Shown here in pieces: positions 10,555-22,878 of a stretch of 64,000 nucleotides of DNA; the stretch's first letter is position 1, and each line of letters begins with the position of its first letter. Where the stretch lies: NCBI RefSeq assembly GCF_000247815.1, contig NC_021674.1, forward strand, positions 25,794,331-25,858,330, in the 5' to 3' direction. The position numbers and the translations under genes are program-made. The notes beneath the pieces are model-generated. The model saw only the letters and a program-made list of their open reading frames with translations. It ran no database searches and was not told the DNA's origin. This DNA comes from Ficedula albicollis. Its lineage: Eukaryota; Chordata; Aves; Passeriformes; Muscicapidae.

Positions 10555-11116
10555 TGTTGTGGTTTACACCAGCTGGCAGCTAAATACCACACACCTGCTC
10601 ACTCCTCAGTGGGATGAGAAGGAGAACTGGAAAAGGTAAAACCTATGGACTGAGATAGGAATTATTTTAATAACTGAAATAAAGAATATGTAATAATAAT
10701 AATTGTAATGAAATGGGAAGTAACAAAAAAGAGAGAGGAATAAAACTCAAGAAGAACAAGTGCTGCACACACAAATTGCTCATTGCCTTCTGACTGACAC
10801 CCAGCCTGTCCTTGAACAGCAATCAGCCCCTCCTGGACTTCTTCCCCCAGTCTATATAGTAAGCATGGAATGGTTACTATGGCATAGAATATCCATTTGG
10901 CCAGCTCAGGTCAGCTATCCTGGCCATGTTCACTCCCAGCTTTTTGTGCTGGCAGAGCGTGGGAAACTGGAAAGTCCTTGGTTTACAGTAAGCACTACTT
11001 AGCAACAGCTAAAATACTGATTCTTTATCAACATTATGCTCACACTAATTCCTAAACACAGCACTGAACCAGCTATTATGAAAAATATTAACTCTATCCC
11101 AGCTGAAACCAGGACA
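10555..11116 (-). mobile_element. Solo LTR of an avian endogenous retrovirus
   Basis: About 562 bp with the terminal pattern TGTTGTGG at the left edge and CCAGGACA at the right edge, which reads TGTCC to AACA on the minus strand. The internal order matches an LTR abundant in bird genomes: the right edge carries TTAACTCTATCCCAGC, then CAACAGCTAAAATACTGATT-like sequence, then a TATATA promoter core at 10853-10858. The element is diverged and no internal retroviral genes lie beside it, so it is an old solo LTR. Flanking bases share only AAG, a weak remnant of a target-site duplication. The family assignment is from memory of avian repeats. Confidence 0.75.
10853..10858 (-). promoter_or_regulatory. 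TATA-like core inside the solo LTR
   Basis: TATATA on the minus strand, in the position expected for the U3 promoter of this LTR type. Activity cannot be judged. If it worked it would drive transcription antisense into the PLB1 3' end. Confidence 0.4.
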
Positions 11117-13248
11117 AAGTGTTAAAAGCTTTTTCATTCTGGGGACCAATTCTCTGTTTCATGAATATTACTTAGGATCTCAATTGCACAAAGAAAGAAC
11201 ACCTGTTCATGCATCTTGGCTTCTTAATTGTGCATCTGTCCTTTTATCTTATAAACCTCTATTTAAAATGTTAGAGACAAGTCAGTGATTGCAGCCTGCT
11301 GTTCCTCAATAGTAAAGTGTGACTGAGATAAACAGCAGCTGCAATTTTACATGTTATATTCCAGCAAGACCATTGCATTGAAGGTGCTGAGGTGATCCTA
11401 CATGGGCAAGTATGCCATCTTTAAGCTGGTTTCTGAGCAACTTGGATCCACATGGTATCTCTGGTGCAGTGCTGGGCAGCACAGATAGAATAACTGCACT
11501 GCCTTGGACTCCAGGCTCCTTCCATCTGGGATAGCTCCATCTGTGGAGCTGGGCCATATCCATGACTTTTCCTCCAGAGCTAAATAACCCAGGGACAATC
11601 CTGTATCCTCCTGCCCTCCCCTGTATGGGAGCTGGTTCCAGAATGAGTCTTCTCGTGATCAATTTCTTCACTAGCATCTAGTAAGGTACCAACAAAACAA
11701 AAACACTGTACCTGCAAGCTAGCTTGGCTTAGCCCTTATCATAGGAACTCTGTTGTGTTCAGGCCTCCCAGGATGGAGACTCCATGGCTATTATCCATAG
11801 AAGAGCTTGCAAAGTTGTTTTTCACTTTTTGTTTTGCTTTGTTTTGTAAATTCTGATCAGGAGTTCAGAGATCATCCTTTTAGGAAATTAGACTTTCCTT
11901 GTTTTAAACCTGCAGGCCAATTCATATGATCTATCAGTACAAAAGATCCCATGATCTTGTCTCCCAATATCTTTCTTATTTCCTATGCTATCTACTTTAT
12001 ATTTTAATTTTATTGAAGCCAAAGTGAGATTTGCACTGGTGCAATTTTTTGTGATGTGTACTACATTTCTACTCCAGAAATGCAAATGAGTACAAAATTA
12101 AAATGCTTCCCAGAAGAAAGTGTTCTGGGTTTCCTAAATTTATTATTATGCACACAGAAGGTACTCAGACTCCTCCTTCTTCCATTTCATTTCTGTCAGT
12201 GTCCTTGCTAAGGTAACAAGAGGTGGGCATAGTACCATTTACACAGTCAGGTTTCAGGAGCTGTAGCTGCCGTCACCTCTTCTTTCATCAGCTCTCAAAA
12301 GTAGGGCTGTTAATAGTAGGACTTTTATTTACCTGCATCTTATCCTCAGATATGTATCTGTGAGCTCTACATGCTGCACAAAATTGGGATACATTTAAAA
12401 TGTAAACCAGAAGCAGTTGTGTCTTGTTCCAGTGCAGCACAGGCTGCTCTTCCTGTCCCTGTCTTCACTGTGGGTCATTAAGTATCTACCTGATATTTAT
12501 TTAGCTTGGGAAATGGAAGCAAACACAACCTCCAACCAAGAGACAAGATTTCAGTGTATTCCATAGCACCTATGCCTCAGACACATTGGAAAAATATAAG
12601 CCTCATATATGAGGAAGCTGAGCAAATATCCAGAGGCTGCTATCTCGTCTCATCCCTAAATATTGTTCTTGTGAGTTGTCTTCCCTACTGGGAACTTTGA
12701 TAGCCACTGCTCATACAACTCTTGGTTTGGGAAGATGTAAAAAGATAATAGTTCTCTACACAACCTCAGTACTCATCAGTACTGGTACTTCAAAGGAAAC
12801 ACAAGATCAGTAGTTCAGTAGTGATTTACCTTTCCAAATCAAGTGTGCGTGCAGGAAGTGGGGTGGGAGACCTGGAGCATGAGTTAGAGTTATAAAATGC
12901 TTCATTGTCACATCAGGTTTGCTCTGCCTAGAGATGGGTACAAGTGCTCTTAGGTTTCATGCTTGTGCCTCCTGCTAGAATAAATAAACATCCCCTTTTC
13001 TCATTTAGGAAGCTAAATTTCGTTCTGAGCTTCTAAAACCTGAATTATAAGAAGTGCAGCCAGTTGGGAAGTGAGAGGAAAGATGGCTCTTAGCTCATTT
13101 AGTATCTTGAAGGATTCTAGAGTGGAAGTAGTTCTTGTGCAGGAGCCTGGGTGATTCTGCTTTTGAATGGTGAACTGCAGTTCCCCGTGGCACTTAGCCC
13201 TGTAAGGAATGCTGCCTTTACTGATGCTTTTGGGAACCGGGAAACCAC
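11117..13248. other. Intergenic sequence, nothing recognised
   Basis: AT-rich non-coding DNA. The short open frames on both strands (for example 11354-11677 minus and 12506-12700 plus) overlap and match no known family. No clear repeat or RNA gene was seen. Confidence 0.5.
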
Positions 13249-13838
13249 CAATCTTAAATTATATTTGCTCTGTTCTGGTAATGCAACAGACTTCCCCCTA
13301 CTTTCTGTAGCTTTGCTGTAGCTTTAATGCACGAATACAGTAGGAGCTGGAGCAGGAACTGGAGGGTTTTTATTTAGTCTATGGAAGTCAATCTTAAATT
13401 ATATTGGCTCTGTTCTGGTAATGCAACAGACTTCCCCTACTTTCTGTAGCTTTGCTGTAGCTTTACCAATCTTAAATTATATTTGCTCTGTTCTGGTAAT
13501 GCAACAGACTTCCCCCTACTTTCTGTAGCTTTGCTGTAGCTTTAATGCACGAATACAGTAGGAGCTGGAGCAGGAACTGGAGGGTTTTTATTTAGTCTAT
13601 GGAAGTATCTTCTGGCGTCTTTCTTCTGTAGACTAAAGTATGTGGTGAAATGCACTGTCATTAAAAAAAGTAAATCAAGAATCATGCAGTTAATGCACGA
13701 ATACAGTAGGAGCTGGAGCAGGAACTGGAGGGTTTTTATTTAGTCTATGGAAGTATCTTCTGGCGTCTTTCTTCTGTAGACTAAAGTATGTGGTGAAATA
13801 CACTGTCATTAAAAAAAGTAAATCAAGAATCATGCAGT
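13249..13838. repeat. Nested tandem duplications (three and three partial copies)
   Basis: A unit starting CAATCTTAAATTATATT begins at 13249, 13389 and 13467. A second unit starting AATGCACGAATACAG begins at 13326, 13543 and 13692. The copies interlock (A-B-A'-A-B-C-B-C) with only one- or two-base differences such as TTTGCTC/TTGGCTC and AAATGC/AAATAC. The mosaic is what successive slippage, or overlapping reads joined in the wrong order, would leave. Confidence 0.9.
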
Positions 13839-16800
13839 TTGCAGCTGTTCCACAAGCAAAATAATTTCCATGAAGTTGTTACTGCTGAATGTTCCCCCCA
13901 TGCTTATTAAGGTAACATGAATCTGGAATGAATGACAGCTGATTAGGTCTAGATACTTTACATTCAGTGTCACATTAAATCAGGAAATAATCTTACCTGT
14001 CAGTTGTCCATTCCTCCTTTATTTTCTGTAATAATACGGCCTTGGTTTCAAATGCCCGTATGGCATTTTGCCTCAGTGGATGTGGAATAGACAGATTGCC
14101 TAGTGAAGGAGAGGTTTAGAAGGAGCTTCAAATCTGTGTGGAAAAATGGATCAGTTGGATGTCATTTTAGCCAAGGATTTTGCTTTGGCCAATGGTGGTC
14201 TTGCCCACCACTGAAAAGCACCTCTTCTGTGTGATTTTCTAACACCCTGAGAAATTGGGCTTTATGAACGCTTCCTCTGGAGAAGAGCCACAGCTCAGCC
14301 CACATGAGCAGTCACTATCCAAATGACCTTTGTGGGTACTGGCCAAAGCTCAGGTTGTCAAGAAGGATATTGGGAGTAAATATTATACTGTTCCCTGGTC
14401 CTGAGAAATAATCTGTTCTTCAAACAGGGAAGAGATGAAGCCTGACAAGTGTTGGCAGTCATTTGCCTGCAGCTTCAGCAGTTCTGGAGTTTAAGTTCTT
14501 TGTAACTGCTGTTGGACCTTCCTCTCATCACAGTACAGTGTCTGCATTCTGCTTTGTGAGGTCTAGGGTCAGTTTGCCCCAAAACCCAGTTTAGGTGCTC
14601 AGTCAACTTAAGGAAGAGAGGGAGAGTTAAGAAAAACATCTGCAGAGAATTTTGCATAGCCTTGGAGATTGCTAAATGTTTCCTCCCACCACCTTCTAGG
14701 TGGTGAGATGTGCTAAGGACAAATGATGTCATTTTAACAGCTAGGCAGTATGTGATAGCCTGGGACATCTGGGACATTTGCTACTTTGAGGAATATTTTG
14801 CTACAATGTTGAGGTGAAACAACCCCACCTAAAGAAAGGAAAAGCTCTGGATTTTTACAGTCCTTCATTTTTGTGATTTACACTCCTCAGAATATTTAAA
14901 GCATTTGCTATTGGAGGATCATAGGTTTGCAATGCTTGTTCCTCCCCTCTCCCCCCCTTTTTTGTTTTTAGAAGGAAGGTATCTGGGATTTTGGGACCAG
15001 CAGGACAAAAAAAAATCTATCCATAAAATAGTTCATATATTACTTAAACAAATTTTCTGGGTACCATAGATCTTTGACCACAACAGTGAGGGATGCTCCT
15101 GTGAATTGTTCTGTTAAAACTAATTCTGTTCCAAATAGCCAGTTTGCTCAACCAGGGATCTGAGAAGCATTTCTAGCAGGAGTCCAGGAGTCTGTATCAA
15201 AAAAGGGGTGGAGGAAGAAGGAGAAAGAAAGACTGTCACATTTTAACTTAGCATATGCTGAGTATCTTCCATTTAAGTGTCCTTGCCTTCACTTAACTTT
15301 GGTGGATATCAGATGTTTCACCATCTTTCTGAGAATGGTAGAGTTCTCATACTCATTTTGTAAATTGTTCACTTTAGATGCTTTTGATGACCATTCTAGC
15401 ACAAATGAAAAACTCTTCTGGTTTTGACCATTGGAGAGAACAGTACCCAAGGGAAAAGACAGATAAAGTACAGGACTTGAGCAGTTTGAGAAAATAAATC
15501 CTATTAAACACAGGTGAGCTTATTTAAAGGGTGGTTGGAACTACTCACTGGCTATAGGAAGTTTCCTTATGTCTCTCCATTTCTGTGATCCATGGAATTG
15601 CTACTCATGATGAAGTCATAACTGCACTAAGTTTACTGAGAAAACATAATTTGCTGGACTGTACGGGTTTTCCCTAATTGCAAGCCTTCAGCAGGATTTG
15701 TAGAAGTTGGGCATGAAAATGTGCTAATGTTCTCTGTTGGATGAAGCATGGGATCCATTAATGTGTTTCTATGGTAGGGTACTTGTAGTTTCCAGGCCTT
15801 CTGCTTCCCTACAAGAAGGATTTAATAGTCCCTTTGGACTAGGGGTGCTGCAGGGACATTGTTCCATGAGAGGCAGTCAGGAATTCCTGCCACTGATCCG
15901 AGGGCTGACACTGGAGTGAGTTATTTCAGCTGGAGAAACCAGCTGCTCCCAGACATCTCAGAGTGCTTTCTCATTGGTGTAAAATTATTATGGCTGTGAA
16001 GAAAAGGGGCATGATACCTTCAAAGTATCTATCTTAACCATCAAAGATTTTATAAAAATACCTTTTGGTGTTAAAAACTAGCCATGGAGGGAAGCCCTTT
16101 AGCTACCCTTTGTGTTGCTTAGGTGATGGAAAGCACCAACTGAGGGCCCCAATGGGCTTAGGTGGTGATAGGAGAGAATCCTCAAAGTGAACCAGCAGCC
16201 GGGGTTGCTAAGGAGTGTGTCAATTCAGCCACAGCAGGGAAGTTAGGCCTTGTGTAAGGGCTTCACAGCGGGTGGATGAGGCAGAAGATACTTTCTGTGT
16301 TCTTGCACTGGTTAAAGACATAGGAATTGCCTGGTTCAGCAGCTCTGCACCCACAAGGGATTTACCTGCACTTGCCAGGTTGCCCACAGGTATCCTCTGA
16401 ATCAGCTTTCAGATCAAAGTAAAACGCAGGAGTTAAGAGTGAGTTGGGAGGACACAGCTGGGGTAGATTAGACAATAAAAATCAAGGGTGCACCTTTTGA
16501 AAGTTTCCAGGTTGTCTCTCTCCTTAGCTCTCTCAGCAGCCATCTTATATTACTTCAGCATAGACTTTGGAACCCTCAGAAACCTCACCTGTCTGCAAGT
16601 ACAGCCTCTAGAGCCTGGGTTGTAGCAGCAACTAAACATCCCACAGCCAACCTGAGTGACTGCATGAATCATATTGTGTCCCTGAGAATTCATCCTAGAC
16701 CCTCTGGGGGTCAGAGGTGCCGACATACCCGGGCTGTGCTTCCCAGACAGCCTCAGGTGGAGGACAGACAGCGAGAGCCTCACTGTAGGCAAGAAAAATA

Positions 16801-17659
16801 ACACCTGTGGGAAGGCACAAAAGCAGAACTTCAGGTACCTAAATGCTTTTAAAGTCCAAAACCAGAGTTCAGCATGTACTCTGAAGAAACAGCATGGCAC
16901 TTTGTGGAACATTGATAACAGGATTAGACATACATATTGCATCACTGTGTCATCTACATAAGCTTCTTGTGCATCTGAGCTGAAAATGCCACAAATGCCA
17001 CTTAGCCTTTGACACAGCATTTATCTATCACGTACTTGTTTTTGTGGCTTGAGCTGACCTTTTCCTGCTGCTGCTCTTACTGCAGTAGTCAAACAATCTC
17101 TTCAACTTGAGACATCCTTTTGTCACAGCTGCCAGAAATCTCTGGTACAAGGTAAGTAAATAAGCCAGCCTGACAATTAGGACATTGCCCTCGCTGCTAC
17201 TTATTCAACAACAAAAAACTTATTGCCTTTGTCGAAGCATCAACCAGAGAATTTTACAAATATTTATGAGAGCAATTTGTGCGTCCTAACATTCCTGTGA
17301 GACAGCCTTATTACCCCCCCAACTAAAGATGATGAAATTTATGTGCAGAGAGGTGAAATGGTGTTCTCCAGGCTACGTGATGAGTCAGTGGCTGAGCAGG
17401 AGATTTAAACCCAGCAGTCCTGGCTCCACAGACACAGCCCAGTTGTGTAACCACTGTTCAACTTATCAGCTTGATCACTAGCACAGAGAGACTGCTGGCT
17501 GGGCCAGATTAACGCCTATTTTTCACCTTAGATTGAATGCAAATACAGCAAAATATTGGCAGTTTGTTCCAATAAACTGGGGAGAGAGAGGGGTGGGGAG
17601 CAGCAGAGGATCAGGTCTGCCCCAATGCTCCATCTACACACAGAGACAGCAGGCACTTT
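13839..17659. other. Intergenic sequence, nothing recognised
   Basis: Unremarkable AT-rich DNA. The largest open frame (16550-17020 minus, 156 codons) has no recognisable domain, compositional bias or splice context, and I regard it as chance. No repeat family was identified with confidence. Confidence 0.5.
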
Positions 17660-18123
17660 GGATGGATGGATGGATGGATGGATGGATGGATGGATGGATG
17701 GATGGATGGATGGATGGATGGATGGATGGATGGATGGATGGATGGATGGATGGATGGATGGATGGATGGATGGATGGATGGATGGATGGATGGATGGATG
17801 GATGGATGGATGGATGGATGGATGGATGGATGGATGGATGGATGGATGGATGGATGGATGGATGGATGGATGGATGGATGGATGGATGGATGGATGGATG
17901 GATGGATGGATGGATGGATGGATGGATGGATGGATGGATGGATGGATGGATGGATGGATGGATGGATGGATGGATGGATGGATGGATGGATGGATGGATG
18001 GATGGATGGATGGATGGATGGATGGATGGATGGATGGATGGATGGATGGATGGATGGATGGATGGATGGATGGATGGATGGATGGATGGATGGATGGATG
18101 GATGGATGGATGGATGGATGGAT
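17660..18123. repeat. GGAT tetranucleotide array, 116 units
   Basis: A perfect (GGAT)n microsatellite of 464 bp with no interruption that I can find. Four is not a multiple of three, so each strand stays open in all frames and gives long artificial frames repeating WMDG on the plus strand and HPSI on the minus strand. None of these is a gene. Perfect purity over more than 100 units suggests either very high mutability or a consensus artefact. Confidence 0.97.
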
Positions 18124-19587
18124 ACCCAGGAGTACCACGGGGTGGGGAATGCAGGCAACAGGGAGATTAATTGCCTTCCCATGGTGCTCCCACTCGCATT
18201 CCCACACCCAGTCATTAGCCCCAGGTTCCACCTCCAGCCTGCAAGGCTGCAGGTTGCACCGAGCTCTGAAGGGATCCTTGCACATTGAGTAGAGCAGGAA
18301 GAGTCGGGATTTTTAGGGATCTGATCTCAGATCTGTTGACATGGTGATGGTATGTCATCCAGAAGTGGATCCTATTGAGAAGAAATTAGGTTGATGAAAT
18401 TTAGGTTTTTTTGTGCTTTCATCCCTCGATGAAAGAAAAATGATGGTGAAAAGTGGATCTGAAGTGAAAGTTTTCATTTCAGAATATTATTTCAAAGGCT
18501 ATTTAGTTTCAGAATATTTAGCAATGCAGGATGTCTGCCTTTTGACTTTTCAGATGAAAGCATATACTTGAAAAATATTACCGATTTGGAACCTTTTGAT
18601 TTTTTTATATTGCCATCCTGACTTTTGAATGGGAACTAATACTAAATCATCGGCATGTCTGAGGAGAAAGAAAAGTTGTCTCTTTTGAATTGTTCCACTA
18701 AATGCAAAGCTTTTATTTCAGTTTAAGAGGCAGCTTCTCTGCCAAGCTAAGTCCTGTATATATCAACATGAGCTGTCTGTACCAAGTAATTTTCCTAGCT
18801 ATGAGAGTGGCCATAGACCAAAACCACTGTCGTGCACAACCATCATCCCTGCTGCCCGACAGTACCAGTTTGTAGCTCTAAAACCAAATTATCAGTTGCC
18901 ATCTTCAGCAAGAAACCCTGCAGTGTAATTGTTGGAGCAGTTGCAGCATGTGTGTGACCATAGTGATTGGGTAAGCCTTTCCCACTGACTCCAATAGCAG
19001 CTCAGAAATAAAAAAAAAGTTATGGAAAGAGGGAGTTTGTGGCACTCTCTGTGCTGCTCTATCCCAGGGAAGGGAAATCTGCTTCAATAGGAAGCCTAGT
19101 ACTGGCTGTGCTTATCCTCTCCCCCAACCATGGAGTTGGGGATCTCCTGGGTATCTTCCCACCAGACCATATTTAGCAGAAATCTGCTCCTGGGTGTCTT
19201 CCCACCAGACCATATTTAGCAGAAATCTGCAACTTACTTGTGTAGCTTTTTGAGTTTTGACATTTCCTAACTTTATATGAAAGCAGTCATGAGTTGGGAT
19301 GAATCTTCTTGAAGGGAAACAGGGTTGTCCCTGCAAGTTACCAAATCCTAAGAAGATGTTATTTATCCACGTGCTCTCCTTTGGTCTTCCTTTGAGCTGT
19401 CCCAGCTGACTGTTTGCTATGACAATCTAATTATGACTTAGTTTGGCCCGAGCACCAGCTGCCTTCGGTTTCTTTTATCTCACTGAACTGGGCAAGCAGG
19501 AGCTGGATGTTTCAGAGCCTGCTCCCTGTGTGAAACCAAAGGAATTTAGAAGTGTATTAGAAAGGCATTAGCTTCTCCTTTTCCCTC
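18124..19587. other. Intergenic sequence with one 43-bp tandem repeat
   Basis: No gene seen. Positions 19145-19187 and 19188-19230 are near-identical direct copies of a 43-bp unit containing CTTCCCACCAGACC. Confidence 0.6.
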
Positions 19588-19976
<389 letters not shown>

Positions 19977-22583
19977 CCACTGGAGCCCATCCAGATGGAG
20001 CACAAACAAGGAAAGGATAAATGCAAAGTGCTCTGCCACCCTGAAAGCACGCGCTGACGTCAGCTTTCATGAACTGGCACTTTAATCATCGCATGGGGAA
20101 TGTTTCTCTCTCCCTCTGCAGCCTCCCTTTGGATTTCTCAGTGCACTAACATTAGCATTTATGGCAAGGAAGATTTATTTTCTTTGCTGGTAGTGAATTT
20201 AGAATGTTTTCACAAGCTGCTAGACAGAGAGCTCTGGAGACCCAAAATGCTGTAGGGCTCCGTCTAGGTGCATCAAGGGCAGCAAAAGGGCAAACTTCTT
20301 CCTGGGTGTATTTCCACTTGCATTGACAGCTAAACTGAAAAGCAGGGGGCTAGTCCATCAGCATGCACAGAGAAGCTGTCAGCTTCTCCAAGCCAAACTG
20401 CACAAAATACCCTCAGGGAGGAAAAAAGTGTGGGGTACCAGATGCAAGGGACAGACCAGCCAGGGATCTCCAAAGGTCTTTTTGAGGCATATAAGCTAAA
20501 TTTTTCAGAATTAAGCACTGAAAGTTAGCAGACTCATTTTCTGTTCATGTGTCAGGCCTCACAGAAGCACCTTGCTCTCTCCCTTTGCCTCAGTCTTCCT
20601 GAGAGGACAACGGGTCATTAGACTTTGACCCGCTCTCAGAAGAGCCAGAAGTGATGAACTCACTAAAGTGTGTGAGGAGCATTTTAAGCCTGCTGAGGAA
20701 GAGCCCTGTGGAAGTGCCTTGCACTCAGATATGTGCTGGGGTGGGGGGAAATGATGACAGACATTAATGATGCTAGCAGGCTATTGTCAATACAGATGCA
20801 GTCAGCTGGTCTCATCAGCTGCTTTCATTGGGCTGCCTGCTTCACAATTAAGTGGTTTCCTGATTACAGTCTTCATTTCACACTGTCCTGTATGGTCCTG
20901 CATCATCAGGTGCTGCTGCTTCCTCTACACTTGCTGGAGCTCTCTGCAGCATGGCGCTGTCTCAGCGTTAAGGCCTCACTGGCCCATGTAATTAAAGGAG
21001 GATTAAAGGTGGATTTGTGGCAGCTACATTCTTATTTTGGTACCTCTTGCATGTTGTGGCTCTTGCTTCTTACAAGGCCCAAGGTGACTAAAGGGTTGCA
21101 GATATTTAAAATACACATATACGGGTATATATGAATATATACACACATGTATATGTGTATTTATCTCAGTTAGTGATGCATTTCCCAGGTGTCCAAAAAC
21201 TTCTGTAGTGCTATGTAAGAAATGTATGAAAGAGATAGGGAGCAAGTAAAGATTGTCTTGAAAGCTAGGATCCACTTTCAGTCTTTCTCCCAGCTCCATC
21301 TCTCACACAGACAAAAAAAGCCACTTGAAAACTACAGCTTCCTACCAACCACACTGCCACTGTATTTTAGCCTCTTATCTTTAAAAACAGATATCCCCTC
21401 TTAGTCACCTTCCCCTCAAGAAAATCAAATTTTCTCCAGTTGAGCAGCCAGCACTATCAGCTCAACTCAGACCATCACACAGCATGAGCTGTCTGCTGGA
21501 AAACCCTGAGAGTTTGGAGCAGTTTAATAATTAGTTTGATGTGCCTTTTTATTTACTTTTTTTGTTTAGAATGCTTGGTTAGTGCTTTCCAAGTTTTCAA
21601 GGCTGGAAACATTTTTTTTTTACTTTTAAATGGGAATAGGAATTTTCATGTAATGACAGAGTTGCATGAGCAAGAGCTGTAGGAAACTGCACCAAATATT
21701 GTGAAATTCATGACATAATCATCACCATGTTCCTGATGCCAGTTCACAATTTGACCTGCTAATACTGGAACCCAGGTTTTGTGTTCCTGGTCTCTCTCTC
21801 AACCTTCTGCCTGCTGGCCAATTTAAAATGCAAAGTTGCTCAAAATGATCACTCTGCCCCTAATCTAATATTTTCATAATGTCTACTGCTCCCTAGAAGA
21901 GATTTGATGGTACAGCTCTTCCTGCAGCTCTTTTAGCATAGGCTCACCTGGGTCCCACCAGCCTATGGCAGGTCTCTTACACCAACCCCCCAGGAGTGAA
22001 ATAAACTACATTTCTCAACCTCATTCTTTTGTCATTCCAAATGCATTATAAGTACATTTTTTGCCCATATAATGTGATGTAATTTTCCAGCACACCTTGT
22101 TGGATATTGCTATACTGATTAGAATTGGACAGAAAAACAATATCAAATTACAGCTATTGCAGGCCAATAAAAAAACACATTTCTACTGAAATTCATGTTT
22201 TACAATGTTTGGATGGCAGTGAAGTGTCTTACTTTCACTTTTGAGAACTTTTTAGAATAAATTTCCTTCATCCATATAAAATGTTTGTTTTCATAATGAC
22301 ACAAAAACTCCAGGGGCAGACTCTAAAAAAAATTGTTTCTCCATTATGATCAATCCTAAACAATTATTTTCCAGGGGGTTTGCAACATTCAGATTAATTA
22401 CAAAGTGAAAAGTAAATGCATTTCCATCTCATTCACAGAAGACAAGTTTTATCCTCTAATAAGCTCTGTTGGTGGCAGATATTCTTGATATACTGGCAGC
22501 ATTCTGCTCAGAGGTGGTAGCAGCAGAAGTAGAGAGTGCAACAGTGCCTTTCTGATGAGAGCAGAATGGCTGACGCAATTGTG
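19977..22583. other. Intergenic sequence with AT-rich microsatellite
   Basis: No gene recognised. Positions about 21108-21162 hold an irregular alternating TATA/CACA purine-pyrimidine stretch. A perfect CRE palindrome lies at 20055-20062 (listed separately). Open frames here (for example 20733-21134) overlap others and match nothing known. Confidence 0.5.
20055..20062. promoter_or_regulatory. Consensus CRE palindrome TGACGTCA
   Basis: A full cAMP-response element containing a CpG, in the context CGCGCTGACGTCAGC, 79 bp beyond the poly-T/poly-G block. CREs with an intact CpG are uncommon in methylated, CpG-poor DNA. No gene start is seen nearby, so function is unproven. Confidence 0.35.
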
Positions 22584-22878
22584 CAATTGAGATCATAGAC
22601 TATTTGGGCTGGATGGGACCTTTAAAGGTCATCTAGTCCACGCAATTGAGATCCTAGACTGGATGGGACCTTTAAAGGTCATCTAGTCCAACCACCTTGC
22701 AGTGGTCACAACCTTGCAGTGATCGCAAACATCTTCATCCAGATCAGGCTGTTCAGAGCCCTGTCCAAGCCAACCTTGGGTGTGTCCAGGGGTGTGGCAT
22801 CTGCCATTTCTCTAGGCAGCCCGCTCCAGTGTTTAATCACCCTCATCACAAAAGAGTTTCTTGCAGTGTTAGGATTCT
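22584..22878 (-). mobile_element. CR1 LINE 3' fragment with internal duplication
   Basis: The minus strand carries the 3' end of a CR1 LINE. On the plus strand one reads GGATGGGACCTTTAAAGG, TCATCTAGTCCAACCACC, AGATCAGGCTGTTCAGAGC and the block around CCGCTCCAGTGTTTAATCAC, in the order of a reversed CR1 tail. The first 59 bp are repeated in tandem (22584-22642, then from 22643). The fragment is 5'-truncated, as is usual for CR1. Confidence 0.8.

Noticed and set aside
16550..17020. 156-codon minus-strand frame
   Set aside because: No recognisable domain, no splice or promoter context, and composition like chance translation.
17533..18292. Several 190-250 codon frames of WMDG or HPSI repeats on both strands
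   Set aside because: They are translations of the GGAT microsatellite, which lacks stop codons in every frame, and have no gene features outside the array.
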